From Hirsutella rhossiliensis (taxonomy: Eukaryota; Ascomycota; Sordariomycetes; Hypocreales; Ophiocordycipitaceae): a stretch of 64,000 nt of DNA. Shown here piece by piece: positions 1-12,079 of this stretch; the stretch's first letter is position 1; every line of letters begins with the position of its first letter. The notes beneath the pieces were generated by a model. It was not told the origin of the DNA, searched no databases, and saw only the letters and a program-made list of their open reading frames with translations. The position numbers and the translations under genes are program-made. The DNA lies in the NCBI RefSeq assembly GCF_020360975.1, contig NW_025408669.1:4402001-4466000 (forward strand), in the 5' to 3' direction.

Positions 1-1057
1 TTCTTGCAGGGTGGAACACCACTGCCGCTACATATGCGGTTGAGGTCAGCTTGCTATAGTAGTCGTTCAGCTTCTTCCATCCGAGCTTGATGTAAATCTT
101 CAAAACCCTGCGAGTTCTTGCGTCCATGTCATTGAACAGGTGAACCTCTTTCATGGTCTGATCTTCGTTCTCTTCGATTATAACTCCCTGAACTGCTAGT
201 TCGAGGTGGTCAAGGAGCATCTCTACCACCGGGAAGTACTCATCGAACCCTCCTGACGTGGAGCGTTTACCAGCAATACCCTCGCCCTGGAGTTGCTTCG
301 AGGCGATCTTGAATGGCTGAAGGATCTTCTGAACCGCAACAACGACCTTCCATTCTTCAAGGAAAGTTGTTCTTTCAGTATCGCTGGTTTGTCCTGTTCT
401 TTGCCGCCTTTGCCAAGCCATCGTTCCTCGATGATGGAAAACATCCTGTTCAAAGCCGTACGCTTCAGCAGAGCGCGTGAGGCCATCGCCTCATCGGATT
501 GCCAGCGAGTGCAGACGTTTTGAACCCACGTAAGAATAGGTTCAGTAGGAGCGGTTTGCCGTTGAGCTTCGTAAAGACCTCGAGAAGTTGACTGCTCGTT
601 CGAAGAGCAATGCCAATATTGTGAAGTTTGCCAAATGGCCCAAACTTGCGGTACTTGTCCACTTCTTCGCCATTGATGATGTCGGGCAGTACGTCCTGAT
701 CCTGACTGCCTTCTGGGACTGTTTCAACCTCGAATCCTTCTTCCATGCTCGGCACACAGAAGTCGTCGTCGGTCGCCAGCTCATTGATAGCGTCGGACAA
801 CTGGCGCTGCTCTTCCTCTTCAGCCACAAAGTCCTTATCGCCCCAATGAGCAAGCAACTCGTTGAAATTATCCCTTTGCTGCCGTACATCATAGCCCTGA
901 CGGCCAGGTTCAGAAAATGAGGGCGCAGCGGATGCGACGCTCTTCCCTGTCGAAATCGAACTCAGCGGCAAGCGCTTCCACAGCCGTATCATTATTCGTA
1001 GCGTTGTCAAGCGTGTAGTACCCGATTCTGACGCCGGATAACAGTCAAGATTGTCAG

Positions 1058-2065
1058 CTAACGGACCCAAGAAGTGTTGACTGTGGTTCTATACCTGTCT
1101 TCAAGACCAAACGCGCATATTGTATCTGCAACTTCATCTGCAAGCGCTGCTCCAGTATGGCGTTTCGCGAGAGCCGGCAAAGCCAAGAGGATTCCCCATT
1201 GGTTCCAATCTTGGTCGATAAAGTGGGCGTTGATACCGAGGAATGATGTGTTTTGTCGGGAAGTCCAGCCATCAAAGGTAAAATGAATCATACTTCTCGC
1301 TCTTTGAAGCAGCTCGCAAAGCGGACCAAGAGCGCGATTATACTCATCTAGTAGCAGATTCACAAGCGTTTTGCCAGTTGGTATCTGGCCTTCCTGGAGA
1401 GCCGGGTTGTTGTAGAGAAGGAGTCGTCTGAAGCGCTCAGAGTTTACGACATTAAAGGGGAGGTTATGATATGTAAGCCAGTCGAGCAGGAGCAGTTGAT
1501 TCATCTTCGGATCGAATAACGTATGCAGATTGCTGAGAAGAGTCTGATCTCGAGGGTTCGTCGGATCGGCGCGAAGCATATCAAGCAGGTTCCGTTCTGC
1601 ACCTCCACTCCCGGTAACTGAGCCTGCACGTTGTCTAGAAGGTGGCTGACAAGTTAGCGGGCATGATCGAACGACGTGGAGATGGGGTACGGAGAGGTGG
1701 CACAAACCACGACTTTGTGCTCCTTCCTCAGATGTCGGACGACGCTTCCCCCAGTCGAAGCGATGAAGACGTAATGTGCTGTCTTCGGCCTGTCCCGGAG
1801 GAAGCATCTCTCGCAGATCCATACGATCTTGTGGGGCCGTGACCTGTTGTCCTTCATTCTGAATCCGAATTGCCACCACCACGTCCGTTCTCGAGAAGGG
1901 TCGTGGCAAATCGTGAGCCGGGAACCGCCCAAATTTATCAGTCGTCCAAGCTTCATAATCTGGAAACCCCATGGGTGCATATTTAGTTGATGCTGAACTG
2001 GTTGTCGGCTCGGAAGGCGGCGGCGTGGAGGAGGCGATCTCTATGTCCTCATCAAGCGCGTCCAT
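1058..2065 (-). pseudogene. hAT-A transposase, left copy, N-terminal and central part
   Basis: This is the transposase of the left hAT-A copy. The frame starting at 2065 gives an acidic, Ser/Pro/Thr-rich N-terminus. The same frame resumes after an intron with a conserved hAT core ([11 protein letters not shown], then a [12 protein letters not shown] strand). A BED-type finger (two CxxC cysteines and an HxxxxH pair) is encoded between them in another frame, so the N-terminus needs an undetected intron or contains a frame error. After the core, an intron beginning GTATAG joins to the exon with the [12 protein letters not shown] motif. Homopolymer contractions at 921-923, 875-877, 572-574, 361-362 and 9-11 break the downstream frame relative to the other copy. 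Transposases of this family cut and paste the element through its terminal repeats. The C-terminal dimerisation region is outside the window. Confidence 0.85.
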
Positions 2066-2439
2066 GGTGGGAAACGTCCGTAAACAATGTGGGCGAGGTC
2101 AAATCGAAGGGTGCGAGGCTGATAAGGTCGAATCTGTATGAAGTCTACTCGGACAGGCTGAGGCCCGAAATAATTCCTGGTTGCGACGCGTACTGATTCC
2201 GTTGAACGGGAGGACTTGCAAACGCAAGAGACGGAGAGATCAATTTACTTTTGTCGACACGCGACGCGCGGCAACAAGATAGATATGACTGGCTGCCTGG
2301 GACCCCCGGTCGTTTGCCAGGGTGTTTGGCAGACGCGTCGGGCGGCAGCATCGTCACGCATCCAACCTACGCAGCCTACCCTGGACACCTTGTATGGACA
2401 TGGCGAACGACGATCAAATCGATCGATTGGAGGTTGGAT

Positions 2440-2545
2440 CGATACGATATCGATCGAGCAGGACTTCTAATCGATCGATCGAAATCGAAATCGATTCGAT
2501 TAATCGATTCGATCAAATCGATTGTACGATCGATTTCCAAGCCTG
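2440..2545 (-). repeat. hAT-A terminal inverted repeat and ATCGAT-rich subterminal array (left copy)
   Basis: The outer ~105 bp of the element hold many overlapping copies of the palindromes ATCGAT and CGATCG, ending in the terminal repeat. The same array occurs at 47061-47180 and, in a related form, at the other end of the complete copy (50240-50381). In hAT elements such subterminal repeats bind the transposase; that role here is inferred. Confidence 0.75.
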
Positions 2546-3892
2546 GATTCATCAATCGGATAGGTTAACGTACATGCTTCGGGATCTACAACGCAAGAGG
2601 GACAGTACGAAGAAACCAGTTGACGTTCTAACGGATAACATGACACGATGGTTGTCCCATTATAAGATGATGGATCGAGCCCTTCTACTGCACGACTTTC
2701 TTGACGACCTCGTCGCATTGGAACAGTTCGAATATACCCGAAGCAGGTCAAAGAAGAAAGACATGCCTGCATGCCTCCGAGATTCTGACCTGCTGACCGG
2801 TAACGACTGGACAGTGATCAGCCACTTTCGGAATATTCTTAAGCACTTCGAAAATGCCATCAAGGCCCTCGAGGAGATGCCCAGATTCGGGTGCGTAAGG
2901 GCGGCAACCTCGTGGCATACGGAACAGCATGGGATATTATCCAAGCATTCGAATATCTCCTTGAACGATTGGAAGAGGCAAAGGAATTCGCCAAGGATGT
3001 GCCTGATTCCGAGCATTTCGCGATAAACGTCGAATTGGGGTGGAAGAAGTTGGAGAAATACTATATCAAGTTGGTTGAGTGCCCGGTATATTATGCTGCA
3101 GTCGCTCTCCATCCCGCCTTGCGACTGCAATGGTTTGAGGAGGCTTGGGCTCATCGACCTGAATGGGTCCTTGAGGCACGACGGATTGTTCGGGGCATCT
3201 GGGAACGCGACTATAAGTCATTAATTCTCAGCGATGACGAGGCTATTCCGATGGTTAAACGTCGAAAGGTTGACGACTTGAACGAGTTCCAACAGTTCCG
3301 ACTGAGGCACCGGCTACAAGCTGGTCAGACGGCCACAACCCGTCGTGGGCCACCTACTGCCGATGAATTCGATCGCTGGACTGTTGATATCGGCGCAGAT
3401 GACGGAGACATCACGGATCCGTTCCAATACTGGCAACTCAAAGAGTCAACGTATCCCAGACTTGCTCGAATGGCCTTTGATATGCTATCTATACCGCCAA
3501 TGTCAGCAGAGTGCGAGAGGGCGTTCTCATTTGCTGGGCTAATGGTCACACGACTACGCAGCCGGCTTCAGGCTAACACGATCAATGCAGGCCAGGCAAT
3601 TCGGTCTTGGCTGAAGGCAGGGCTAATACCCGACTACCAGGGGATTATTGATGCTTCAGTCGATGACGATGTCTTCCCCGAAGAGGTGCCCCACGAAGGA
3701 CGAGAAGTTGATGGTGTTGAGGACCTTAAGTAGCTTACTAATAGGTAGGGTAGGGCATCAACTCCATCAATCAACGCAATCAATTCAACGAGGGCTTGGA
3801 TTGCTCAACTCAACGAGAGGTTCGCTGATGTAAGCCGTCAATCTACTCAATTTGACTCTTTGGTTGAGTTGATTGAGTGGTTTGCCACCCTG
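2546..3892 (+). mobile_element. hAT transposon family B, 3' remnant split by hAT-A
   Basis: This is the right part of a second, unrelated hAT element, interrupted at 2546 by the hAT-A insertion. It contains the C-terminal half of a transposase ending at 3733, then about 160 bp with repeated CAACTCAAC/GTTGAGTTG-like words. It ends at the candidate terminus CCACCCTG (3892), whose complement CAGGGTGG is a typical hAT start. The next 8 bp, GTTGCGGT, would be one side of its target duplication. The left half must lie beyond the window, so the duplication cannot be confirmed. Confidence 0.7.
2563..3733 (+). pseudogene. hAT-B transposase, C-terminal part, frame broken once
   Basis: The open frame that runs to 3026 carries the TRWLSHYKMMDRAL-type region of hAT transposases. 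A second frame, ending with the stop at 3731-3733, carries GWKKLEKYY and the C-terminal hAT dimerisation domain (FDMLSIPPMSAECERAFSFAG, then RSRLQANTINA). The frames join if one G is restored in the GAGGAGATG stretch near 2872-2877. This is a homopolymer contraction of the kind seen throughout the repeats here. The N-terminal half lies beyond the inserted hAT-A copy. It is clearly different from hAT-A in the dimerisation region. Confidence 0.85.
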
Positions 3893-4621
3893 GTTGCGGT
3901 GCAGAGGCGTGCAGAGAGAACTACGGCTAAGCCTCGGAAATTTATGTCGGACCAGATAAGTGTTGTCTTACGCTGGAAGACCTGATCTTTTGGACGTACT
4001 GTAATTAGATTTGATTCCCGTGTCTCGTACTAGGGGGCCGAATCCTTATTCTGATACCTGTAATGGAGACATCTGTTAGAGCGTTCCACTTTGCATGGTC
4101 AAGCGATTGGTTGCTTTCCACAGTAACTCATCTCGTTGTGGGGCTTAGGCGGACCTTGCCGACGGTGCTTGCTTATTATAATCTTCGGGTCTTGGAAGAG
4201 ATGGGACCATGGGCCCTTTGATGTCCTTGATTATGCGTCCTCTCCGTCTTCCATTGTGTCCCGAACCTCTACTGCATGTACTCGAGGAAATGCGCACCGA
4301 TCTGCCGTCCAGCCCGACAGCTGTTGCTCCTTGGGGGAACTGGCGGGACCTTTGCTCCGATGGATGACTCGCCACCACTTGGTATAACTGGATTCGCAAT
4401 TTCCAAAGCCAGTGTGGTGTAGCCGCCTGGTCACGTGCCGTCGCGTGCCGGGAGCTCCCGAGACAGCCCTGTTAGCGAGACACGCTAACCTGGTAGCAGA
4501 TTCGCGTCTCACGTCTGTCTTGTCGGACTCAAATGAGTCCCAATTCCCGCTTGATTTGCTTTGGCGTGCAGTCCAACGCATTCGGAATCTGTCAGCCAAC
4601 GCCCTTGGTCCCTTGCCCGCC
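3893..4621. other. Intergenic, hAT-B end to Rad5-like gene
   Basis: About 730 bp between the end of hAT-B and the start codon of the Rad5-like helicase. I see no credible coding region; the short open frames have no recognisable motif. It should contain the helicase promoter. Confidence 0.6.
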
Positions 4622-7600
4622 ATGCCAAGGAGTGCCAGGAAGCGTCCAAGCGACGCGGTCGATGGTGCAGGCGGGGGCGAACAGCGTGGGTCTCGAGCCA
4701 AGCGGCCCGCGCTTGCAGCAAGCCAAGGGTCCCGCGCTGTCTCAGGCAGTGTCAACTCCAAAGAGTGCCCCTCTTTGCCGCAGGGTCCGTCGCCTACGCT
4801 GCCGGCAACGACAAACAATGTGGCAGACCCTGTGCCGGCTGGCACCCAAGAGCCTGACCGGCTCGACCTGACCCAGGAGGACGACGGACCGCTAAGGGAG
4901 CTTTACGGTTCCTATGGTCTGTTCCTCCGACTTGTCAAGCTCGAATCAAGCTGACCCTGGCCTAGATGGCAAAATCGTCGGTATTCGGTATTATTCGGGA
5001 TACGCATCCCCCGGAGAGGCCGTCCTCTGCCACAGAGAGCCCCAGAATCAGGCATGCCACGCTTTTCTGAAATGATGGGAACAGTCGCTGACCTTGATCA
5101 GTACGACCCCAATGCCATTCGGGTTGACAACGTCATGCATTGCCAAATCGGCCATTTGCCCCGAAAAGTCGTCGAGAAACTTGCCCCGTACATGGTACTT
5201 GCCTTCTGTATATCTCTGCCATGCCTTGTCACGCGTACTCACCGACCTATAGGACTCTGGGGACATAACTGTGGAGGCGGAACTGACTGGTGAAAAGGGC
5301 ATGTTTGACTGCCCTGTGCGCCTCGTCTTCTTTGGGCCCAGCGACCCAACCGAGCGTGATCGGATCGAAAAGGCACTCAAGGCAGACAAGCTCGTCAAGG
5401 CGACCCAGCTGAAGCACACTAGAAAGGAGGCCGAGGCCGTGAGGATCGCAATGGGATTGAGGGCCGGCGGCGCGAACTATGGCATCGGCACCAAGGAGTC
5501 AATCGCCGATAAGATGGAGACGACACTCGAGGAACTCATGAAGAAGAGTGACGTCGCCGAGTTCCGCAAGGGAGGGGACGCCATCAAGCCTTTCGCCATC
5601 GACGAGGAGCACTTGTCCAACATGCCCCTGGCCGACCAGCCAGCAGAACTAGCGTCGGCCCTTCTGCCGTATCAACTTCAGGTACGTCCACCATGCCTCA
5701 GAGCCTTTGGTTAAACTCAACTGACAACCCTGCAGGGCCTGGCGTGGATGACCTCCAAAGAAAACCCCAAGCTCCCGGCCAAGAAGACGGATAGACCTGT
5801 TCAGCTGTGGGCGCACAGTGCCCGAGGCAAGTATTGGAACATTGCGTCTGGATTCGTCACCCAATCCCCTCCCACGCTCTGCTCCGGCGGCATTCTTGCC
5901 GATGACATGGGGCTGGGAAAGACCCTCCAGATTATAAGTTTGATCCTGACAGGTGGCCCTGGATCAACACTCATTGTTGCCCCTGTCAGCGTCATGAGCA
6001 ACTGGAAGCAACAAATCGAGAGACACGTCAAGTCCAACCAGGCACCGAGCGTCTTGGTCTACCACGGCGACAAGAAGCTGACAGCCGCAGAGCTCATGCG
6101 ATACAATGTCGTCATCACGAGCTACGGGCGGCTTGCCAGGGAGCTCGACCCCAAGGTCCAACGGGCTCTCCTTGATCAATCCATCACATGGCGACGGGTC
6201 GTGCTAGACGAGGGTCACACCATCCGAAATGCCAGGACCAAGGTTGCCCTGGCGGCTTGCGAAATCAAAGCAAAGTCACGTTGGGTCCTGAGCGGAACCC
6301 CCATGTATGTGGCTTGCTCCTTTGGCGGACATGGGTAGCCGACTAACAGATTTCAAGCATAAATTCCGTCAAAGACTTGCACTCGTTGGTCAAGTTTCTG
6401 CACCTCACAGGGGGGATCGAGCAGGCCGAGATCTTCAACACGAATGTCACCCGGAAGCTGTCTGACGGCGACCGCAGCGGTGAGGCTGTTCTTCAAGCCC
6501 TTGTCCAGGACATTTGTCTTCGGCGCAAGAAGGACATGAAGTTTGTCGATCTCAAACTCCCGGGTAAGAAGGAATATCTACATCGAATCTCGTTTCATTC
6601 TTCAGAGAAGCAGAAATACGACTCGTTGCTGTAAGCCTCTTTTCTGCTGGCAGGCTTCGTGGCTCAGTACTGACATGCGACAGTTCCGAGGCCCGTGGAG
6701 CTCTGGCGGAGTTTCAAAACAAGTCCGATCGTGGACAGAAGGGTCGGTTCCAGAATGTCCTGGAGCGCCTGCTTCGACTTCGACAAGCGTACGTACAACG
6801 AGGCTCTCGAGCGACGGCGTTTCTGACTTGACCAGATGCAATCACTGGACGCTGTGCAGGGAGCGAATCGACGACCTGATGAAGCTGCTCGAGGATGAAC
6901 AGGTCGTGGCCTTTAACGACAAGAACCGAGCGTTGCTGCAGGAAGCCCTTCGGCTTTTCCTCGAGAGCCAGGAAGAATGTGCCATTTGCTACGAGAACCC
7001 GGCCGGTCCAGTCATCACAAACTGCAAGCACGTCTTCTGCCGCGCGTGCATCACCAAAGCCATCCAGTTTCAACATAAATGCCCCATGTGCCGCAATCCT
7101 CTGACGGACGAATCTCTGCTCGAGCCGGCTCCAGAAGGTGCATCCGATGACAATTTTGATGCAGACACGCAGAGCTCAAAGACGGAAGCGTTGCTTCAGA
7201 TTGTCCAGGCCACCATCAAGAAGCCAGCTTCCAAAGTAATAATATTCTCGCAATGGACGGCGTTCTTGAACATTGTTCAGAACCAATTGACAAATGCGGG
7301 CATCAAGTTTAGCAGAATCGACGGAAGCATGAAGACGGAGCAGCGCGATCGAGCAATCGAGGCGCTGGATACTGACCCGGACACGCGCGTCATGCTGGCC
7401 AGTTTGGCCGTCTGCAGTGTCGGTCTCAATCTTGTATCTGCGGACACGGTGATTCTTTCCGACAGCTGTGAGTTTTTGTGCTTGGCCCGTCTTCTCACGT
7501 CGCGGTCACTAACAACTCGAGCAGGGTGGGCACCGGCCATTGAGGACCAGGCCATCGACCGAGTCCACCGTTTGGGTCAGACGCGCGAGACGACGGTCTG

Positions 7601-7754
7601 GCGCCTCATCATGGAGAACACGGTCGAAGAGAGAGTCCTGGATATCCAGTCTGAGAAGCGTGAGCTTGTCGGCAAGGCGTTCCCGGATAAGAAAAAGGCG
7701 GGCGGGAAGGCCAAGGACACGCGGGCCACGGATGTCTTGAAGCTGCTGGCCTAG
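4622..7754 (+). CDS. Rad5/HLTF-like SNF2 helicase with HIRAN and RING domains
   Basis: A predicted DNA translocase and E3 ubiquitin ligase of the Rad5/SMARCA3 group, which act at stalled replication forks in the nucleus. Nine exons: 4622-4916, 4966-5051, 5102-5194, 5253-5681, 5736-6304, 6358-6630, 6684-6788, 6836-7467 and 7525-7754. They sum to 2712 nt, 903 residues. Order of parts: a basic, low-complexity N-terminus; a HIRAN domain (about 96-190, with YDPNAIRV); Walker A motif LADDMGLGKT (about 354); DEGH Walker B motif (about 458); LSGTP motif; a C3HC4 RING inserted in the helicase (CAIC...CKHVFCRAC...CPMC, about 664-703); and the C-terminal helicase lobe ending in DRVHRLGQ. Intron 2 (5052-5101) begins with GC rather than GT. 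It is shorter than yeast Rad5, so it may be one of several fungal SMARCA3-like paralogues rather than the Rad5 orthologue. Confidence 0.93.
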
Positions 7755-8083
7755 ACGAGACGGGGGGTTGAGGGCTTGTTGAAGCGATTCACTCGCTGAG
7801 CATCATGTAGGTCTTTGGTAGAGTTGCTGTTCAATCTAGACTTCTGTCTTGCTTGTCTGATGCCGTGCGGCATGCCTTTGCCGGGGACAAGATGAAGCTT
7901 GGAGCGACTTAATACTGTACTCCGCACATGGGGGTAGATAAGATTGGCCGGCGCATGGTGGGGGAAAGACTTGTTGTCCCCGCTAAGTTTTGGGCGTGGA
8001 TAAATCCATCTCTCGTGCAACCTCCAACCAACCGCCCAAGGCCCGGCAAGCACTTCGCATGCTCGCCGCACCAAGAATTCACC
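7755..8083. other. Short intergenic between helicase and TYW1
   Basis: About 330 bp separating two genes in the same orientation. No coding signal is seen. It must hold the 3' end of the helicase transcript and the TYW1 promoter. Confidence 0.6.
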
Positions 8084-10484
8084 ATGGAGACTCCTAGCTG
8101 GCTGCCGAGTTTCCTGCCTGGCACTGCCATTGACGGTACCTTGACGTGCTTCCTTTGCTCGAGTCGGCGCACAATCTAACCCGTCTGCAGACCTGGTCGG
8201 AGTCTGGCACGCTCACCGGACGTCGCTTATCCTCTGCGCATTCTTCGTGCTCGTTTCGATTCGGATCCTGCTGTACCGACACGATGAAAAGGTGGAACTC
8301 ATCACCCTCAAGCATATTTATCATGAAAACGAGCCACGTACGGCCTCGGCGCAATCCATCAGCACCCCCCCCGAAAAGACAACCGCCACCAAATCCAACG
8401 GCCCACGAAGAATAAAGGGTGGCCTTGCCAAGAAACCTGAAAGAGAGCATGTCGACCTGACGCGTCCGATCAAGCTCGTGGTCTTCTTCTCATCCGTTAC
8501 GACCAAGACCGACAAGATTGCTCGCGAGTACCTGACCAGTCTAGACAAGGCCGCCCAAGAGCTGTCCCTGGAGACAAACCGCCAGTTCCAAAACCCCGAG
8601 CTGCACGATCTCTCGGAAATTGATTTTGAAGACTTTTTTGTTTCACCCCCAAAGTCTCCCGACAATGCCTGCTTATTTTACCTCTTCCTCATCCCGAGCT
8701 ACAACATCGACACCATCAACGACACCCTGCTGCAACACATGGAAGAGACTCACCATGACTTCCGCATCGACACGGCGCCTCTTGCGTCTCTGTTTGGATA
8801 TTCGGTCTTTGGCTTCGGGGACAAGGAGGGCTGGCCCAACGAGGCAGAGGGGTTCTGCTTCCAGGCAAAGGAACTGGACAAGTGGATGTCAAAGCTGACC
8901 GGGCGAAAACGAGCCTATCCCGTCGGCATGGGCGACATGACGGACGACCACGCACAGCGGTTCGCTGAATGGGCAGCCGGTATCCGAGAGGTCGTCTGCC
9001 ACTTCGCAAGAAATGCAAATCTGGGTGAGGGCGTCCGCGGAAGCGGAGACGCTGTTGAGAGCGACGAAGAAGACGGGGCGGATGAGGATGATGAAGAGGG
9101 GCTCGAGGACGGCCAGAGCAGTGAGGAGCAGACAACATCCAGGGCATTGGATGACGTTGAAGACCTGGGCAAGATGCTGCGCACGACCAAAGACGGTGAA
9201 AACACCGGGAATCCAAGGGCCCCGCTGGCTGTCGACTTCACCACATCCGGCTCGTCGACAAAGAAGAAGACTCAGGCCCAGCCCCCGGTCGTCAAGGAGA
9301 TGGTGGCAAAGAACTCTCCCACATACGCAGCTCTGACAAAGCAGGGCTACTCAATTGTTGGGTCCCACTCCGGCGTCAAGATCTGCCGCTGGACCAAGTC
9401 GGCGCTGCGAGGACGCGGCAGCTGCTACAAGTATTCGCTGTACGGAATCAACTCGCATCAGTGCATGGAAACAACACCGTCTCTGTCCTGCTCCAACAAA
9501 TGCGTCTTCTGCTGGAGGCACGGCACGAACCCAGTCGGGACGACGTGGCGCTGGGTCGTGGACCCGCCTGAGATGATCTTCGAGGGCGTCAAGGAGAACC
9601 ACTACAAGAAGATCAAGATGATGCGCGGGGTGCCCGGCGTCCGCGCAGAGAGATTTGCCGAGGCCTTGAGGATACGGCACTGCGCGCTATCGCTGGTGGG
9701 GGAGCCCATCTTCTACCCGCACATCAACGAGTTTCTGGCTCTCTTGCATGCCGAACGAATCTCGTCGTTTCTCGTCTGCAATGCGCAGCATCCAGATCAG
9801 CTGGCCGCGCTCAAGGCCGTCACGCAGCTGTACGTGTCCATCGACGCGTCCAATCGGGAGTCTCTCCGCAAGATCGACAGGCCGCTTCACCGAGACTTCT
9901 GGGAACGGTTTCAGAGGTGCCTCGATATCCTGCGAGAAAAGCGCTTCCGGCACCGCACCGTGTTCCGCCTGACCCTCGTCAAGGGATTCAACGTGGAGGA
10001 TGAGGCCGAGGGATACGCCCAGCTGGTGGAGCGGGGCCTGCCTTGCTTCGTCGAGGTCAAGGGTGTCACGTACTGCGGCACTTCGACGTCGAGCAACGCC
10101 GGGCTGAGCATGTCCAACGTGCCCTTTTACTGGGAGGTGTGCGAGTTCGTCAAGGCCTTGGAAAAGCGGCTCGTCGCCAAGGGCCTCAAGTACGGAATTG
10201 CCGCTGAACACGCCCATAGCTGCTGCATCCTCCTGGCCAGCGAGCGGTTCAAGGTAGATGGGAGATGGCACACTCACATTGACTACAAAAGATTCTTCGA
10301 GCTGCTCGAGGAAAGGGGCCCGGATGGCGAGTGGACGCCGGAAGACTACATGGGGGAGCCGACGCCGGAGTGGGCTCTGTGGGGGAACGGCGGCTTTGAT
10401 CCTCGCGACCAAAGAGTGGATCGCAAGGGGCGAGAGATTGAGAACACGGTGGTACGCGAGCAGCCGCCGGGCGAGGTATGGTAG
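8084..10484 (+). CDS. TYW1: TYW1, tRNA wybutosine synthase (4-demethylwyosine synthase)
   Basis: A radical-SAM enzyme that condenses N1-methylguanosine-37 of tRNA-Phe with pyruvate to form the tricyclic base of wybutosine. Two exons, 8084-8135 and 8191-10484 (intron 55 nt), give 781 residues. The short first exon plus the start of exon 2 encode a hydrophobic segment (SLILCAFFVLVSIRILL), a likely membrane anchor. Then follow a flavodoxin-like FMN domain (about 90-250), an acidic linker (about 285-310) and the radical-SAM domain with the CxxxCxxC cluster at Cys451, Cys455 and Cys458 (CSNKCVFC). After this come KMMRGVPGVR and the wyosine-forming C-terminal region. The length fits fungal TYW1. 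The start codon was chosen because it restores the anchor and closes the splice phase. Confidence 0.95.
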
Positions 10485-10870
10485 AGGTAGCCTCGACGAG
10501 CATCACAAGCTGGCGCAAACGGACCCAGTCGTGGAGTATAAGTCATGATGCTAGTGCGAAGAAGCTTCCCGTTGTGGTGTTCCCCCTCGTCGAGCTCTAC
10601 ACCAATGGCGGCTGTGAATCTGACCGCATACTGTTTACACAGAGCTCTATGCGAAGCTTGAAAGGCAACGATATGGTACATGAGAAGGCCGTCTCGCCCC
10701 CGTAGATATATGGACCCCTAGGATGTTGTTGGTTTCTTGGTTGCTGTTATTGGTGTAAGTTGAGTGGTGGGTTCCCCGTTTCTCGTTCTCCTAGAGTAAT
10801 TGGGCTGTTATGAGGGTCAAGGTTCCCATAGTTCTGTTGATGGCATTGCATGCGCAGAGGGGCAAGACAA
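10485..10870. other. Intergenic between convergent TYW1 and Tom20
   Basis: About 390 bp between two convergent genes. It holds only 3' untranslated sequence; I see no gene. Confidence 0.6.
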
Positions 10871-11625
10871 CTAGTCGAGACCAACGTTAGGGATGTCGCC
10901 CAGGTCTATGCCAGAAGAGCGCGCGCGAATGTCCAAGCTAGAATCGTAGGCGATCATCTCGGCCAGGATGTCTAATATAGGCTGCCAAGAAGAGTCAGCG
11001 GCCGAGGTAGATCGGTTGGGGAAGATGTGGGGAGGAACCTTGGGCACGGTGCTGTCGTAGATCTTGATGAGGTCGCCTGGGGCTGGATACACCTTGAGGC
11101 CCTTGTAAAAGGCAAGAGCAGATTCGACGGCCATGGAAGCTGTGCGGAGATGGGTGTCAGCCTGCAAGCTACGGGAACGAAGAAGAAGGGCAAAAGGGCG
11201 CCATGACGTACGATCCGAGCTCAGAATTTCTCCGGCATTGACCTGCTCGTTGAAAAAGGCCTCGCGCTCCTCGACGCCGGCGGGGAAGCCCTCGTCCTTG
11301 GCCTCGTCGACCTTGGCCTTGAGGGCGTCGCGTCGGAGGCGCGTCGACGCCTCGGCCTCCTCCTTCTCGGTGCGGGCCTGGCGGCGCTCGTTTCTCCGCA
11401 GGTTGCGGCGGAAGTCGACGTGGGAGCGGCGGCGGTAGTCGAAGTAGACGGCGTAGGCTGGGGCCGAGGGCTCATGTCAGCGAAAAGAGACGGGCCTGCG
11501 TGGGCGATGCGCGCGCGTGGTAGTGGTGCTTTGTGAGCGGCGGCAGTCCCTGGGTCTCCCTTACCGACTGCTGCGGCCGCGACGGATGCGACTGATGCCG
11601 TCACGACGGTGGACGTCTGCACCAT
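10871..11625 (-). CDS. tom20: Tom20, mitochondrial import receptor subunit
   Basis: An outer mitochondrial membrane receptor that recognises presequences and passes preproteins to the Tom40 channel. Four exons on the minus strand: 11565-11625, 11212-11457, 11039-11139 and 10871-10981 (introns 107, 72 and 57 nt), 172 residues. The N-terminus is a small Ala/Val-rich transmembrane segment followed by [22 protein letters not shown] charged helix and the receptor domain follow ([17 protein letters not shown], then [17 protein letters not shown] and [13 protein letters not shown]), ending in an acidic tail. All introns are GT-AG and the phases close. It is divergent from Exo84, with about 450 bp between the start codons. 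Confidence 0.95.
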
Positions 11626-12079
11626 TCTGACGATGGGCGGGCTGGGCGAAAAGGCAAGGAAAAGCTGGCGCTGCGGGATGCGTCGAGGATCGAGGAGAAG
11701 GGGATTGGCGAATCAGTCGGTGTTTGGCTTGCCCAGTCGTTGCGCGAAGAGCTGAGGAAGCTTTGCTCGTCGTGGCTTCAATCGGAGCTGAACCTCTCTT
11801 TTTTTTTTCTTAAACTGGAGGCGATGCGAATGACGGTGTGCTGCTAGAGGACCGGAGAGGTACCGTACTCAGTGCCTGGCACTGTGGGGTAAGTTAGGGG
11901 AGACTCGGAACAATGATTCGGCGTACCGGCGAGACCTCGGATCAACCTGCTTGCTTGGTCGGGGTCCGTCGAGGGTCGGATGGTGAGACGGCTCTACACC
12001 CAGGCTCGAGTAGTACAACACCAACGCTTTGTCCATCGAGACATCATCGGCAGCACCTTGCTGCAGCTGCGTCGCAACC
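11626..12079. promoter_or_regulatory. Divergent promoter region, Tom20 / Exo84
   Basis: The 454 bp between two divergent start codons must contain both promoters. A T-rich run lies at about 11798-11812. I do not recognise specific factor sites. Confidence 0.5.

Larger units (their letters stand above)
1..2545 (-). mobile_element. hAT transposon family A, left copy (truncated by window edge)
   Basis: This is a second copy of the complete element at 47061-50381, on the opposite strand. Its 5' terminus is at 2545, where the minus strand reads CAGGCTTGGAAATCGAT, the same terminal inverted repeat as in the complete copy. The copy covers the first ~2548 bp of the 3321-bp element; about 773 bp should lie left of the window. 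The transposase runs leftward from about 2065: an N-terminal segment, a BED-type zinc finger in another frame (about 1840-1700), an intron, then the RNase H-like core (frame 1058-1638). Several one-base homopolymer changes break the frame. The bases beyond the terminus (2546-2553, GATTCATC) are the expected 8-bp target duplication, whose partner is outside the window. It is inserted in a different hAT element. Confidence 0.93.
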
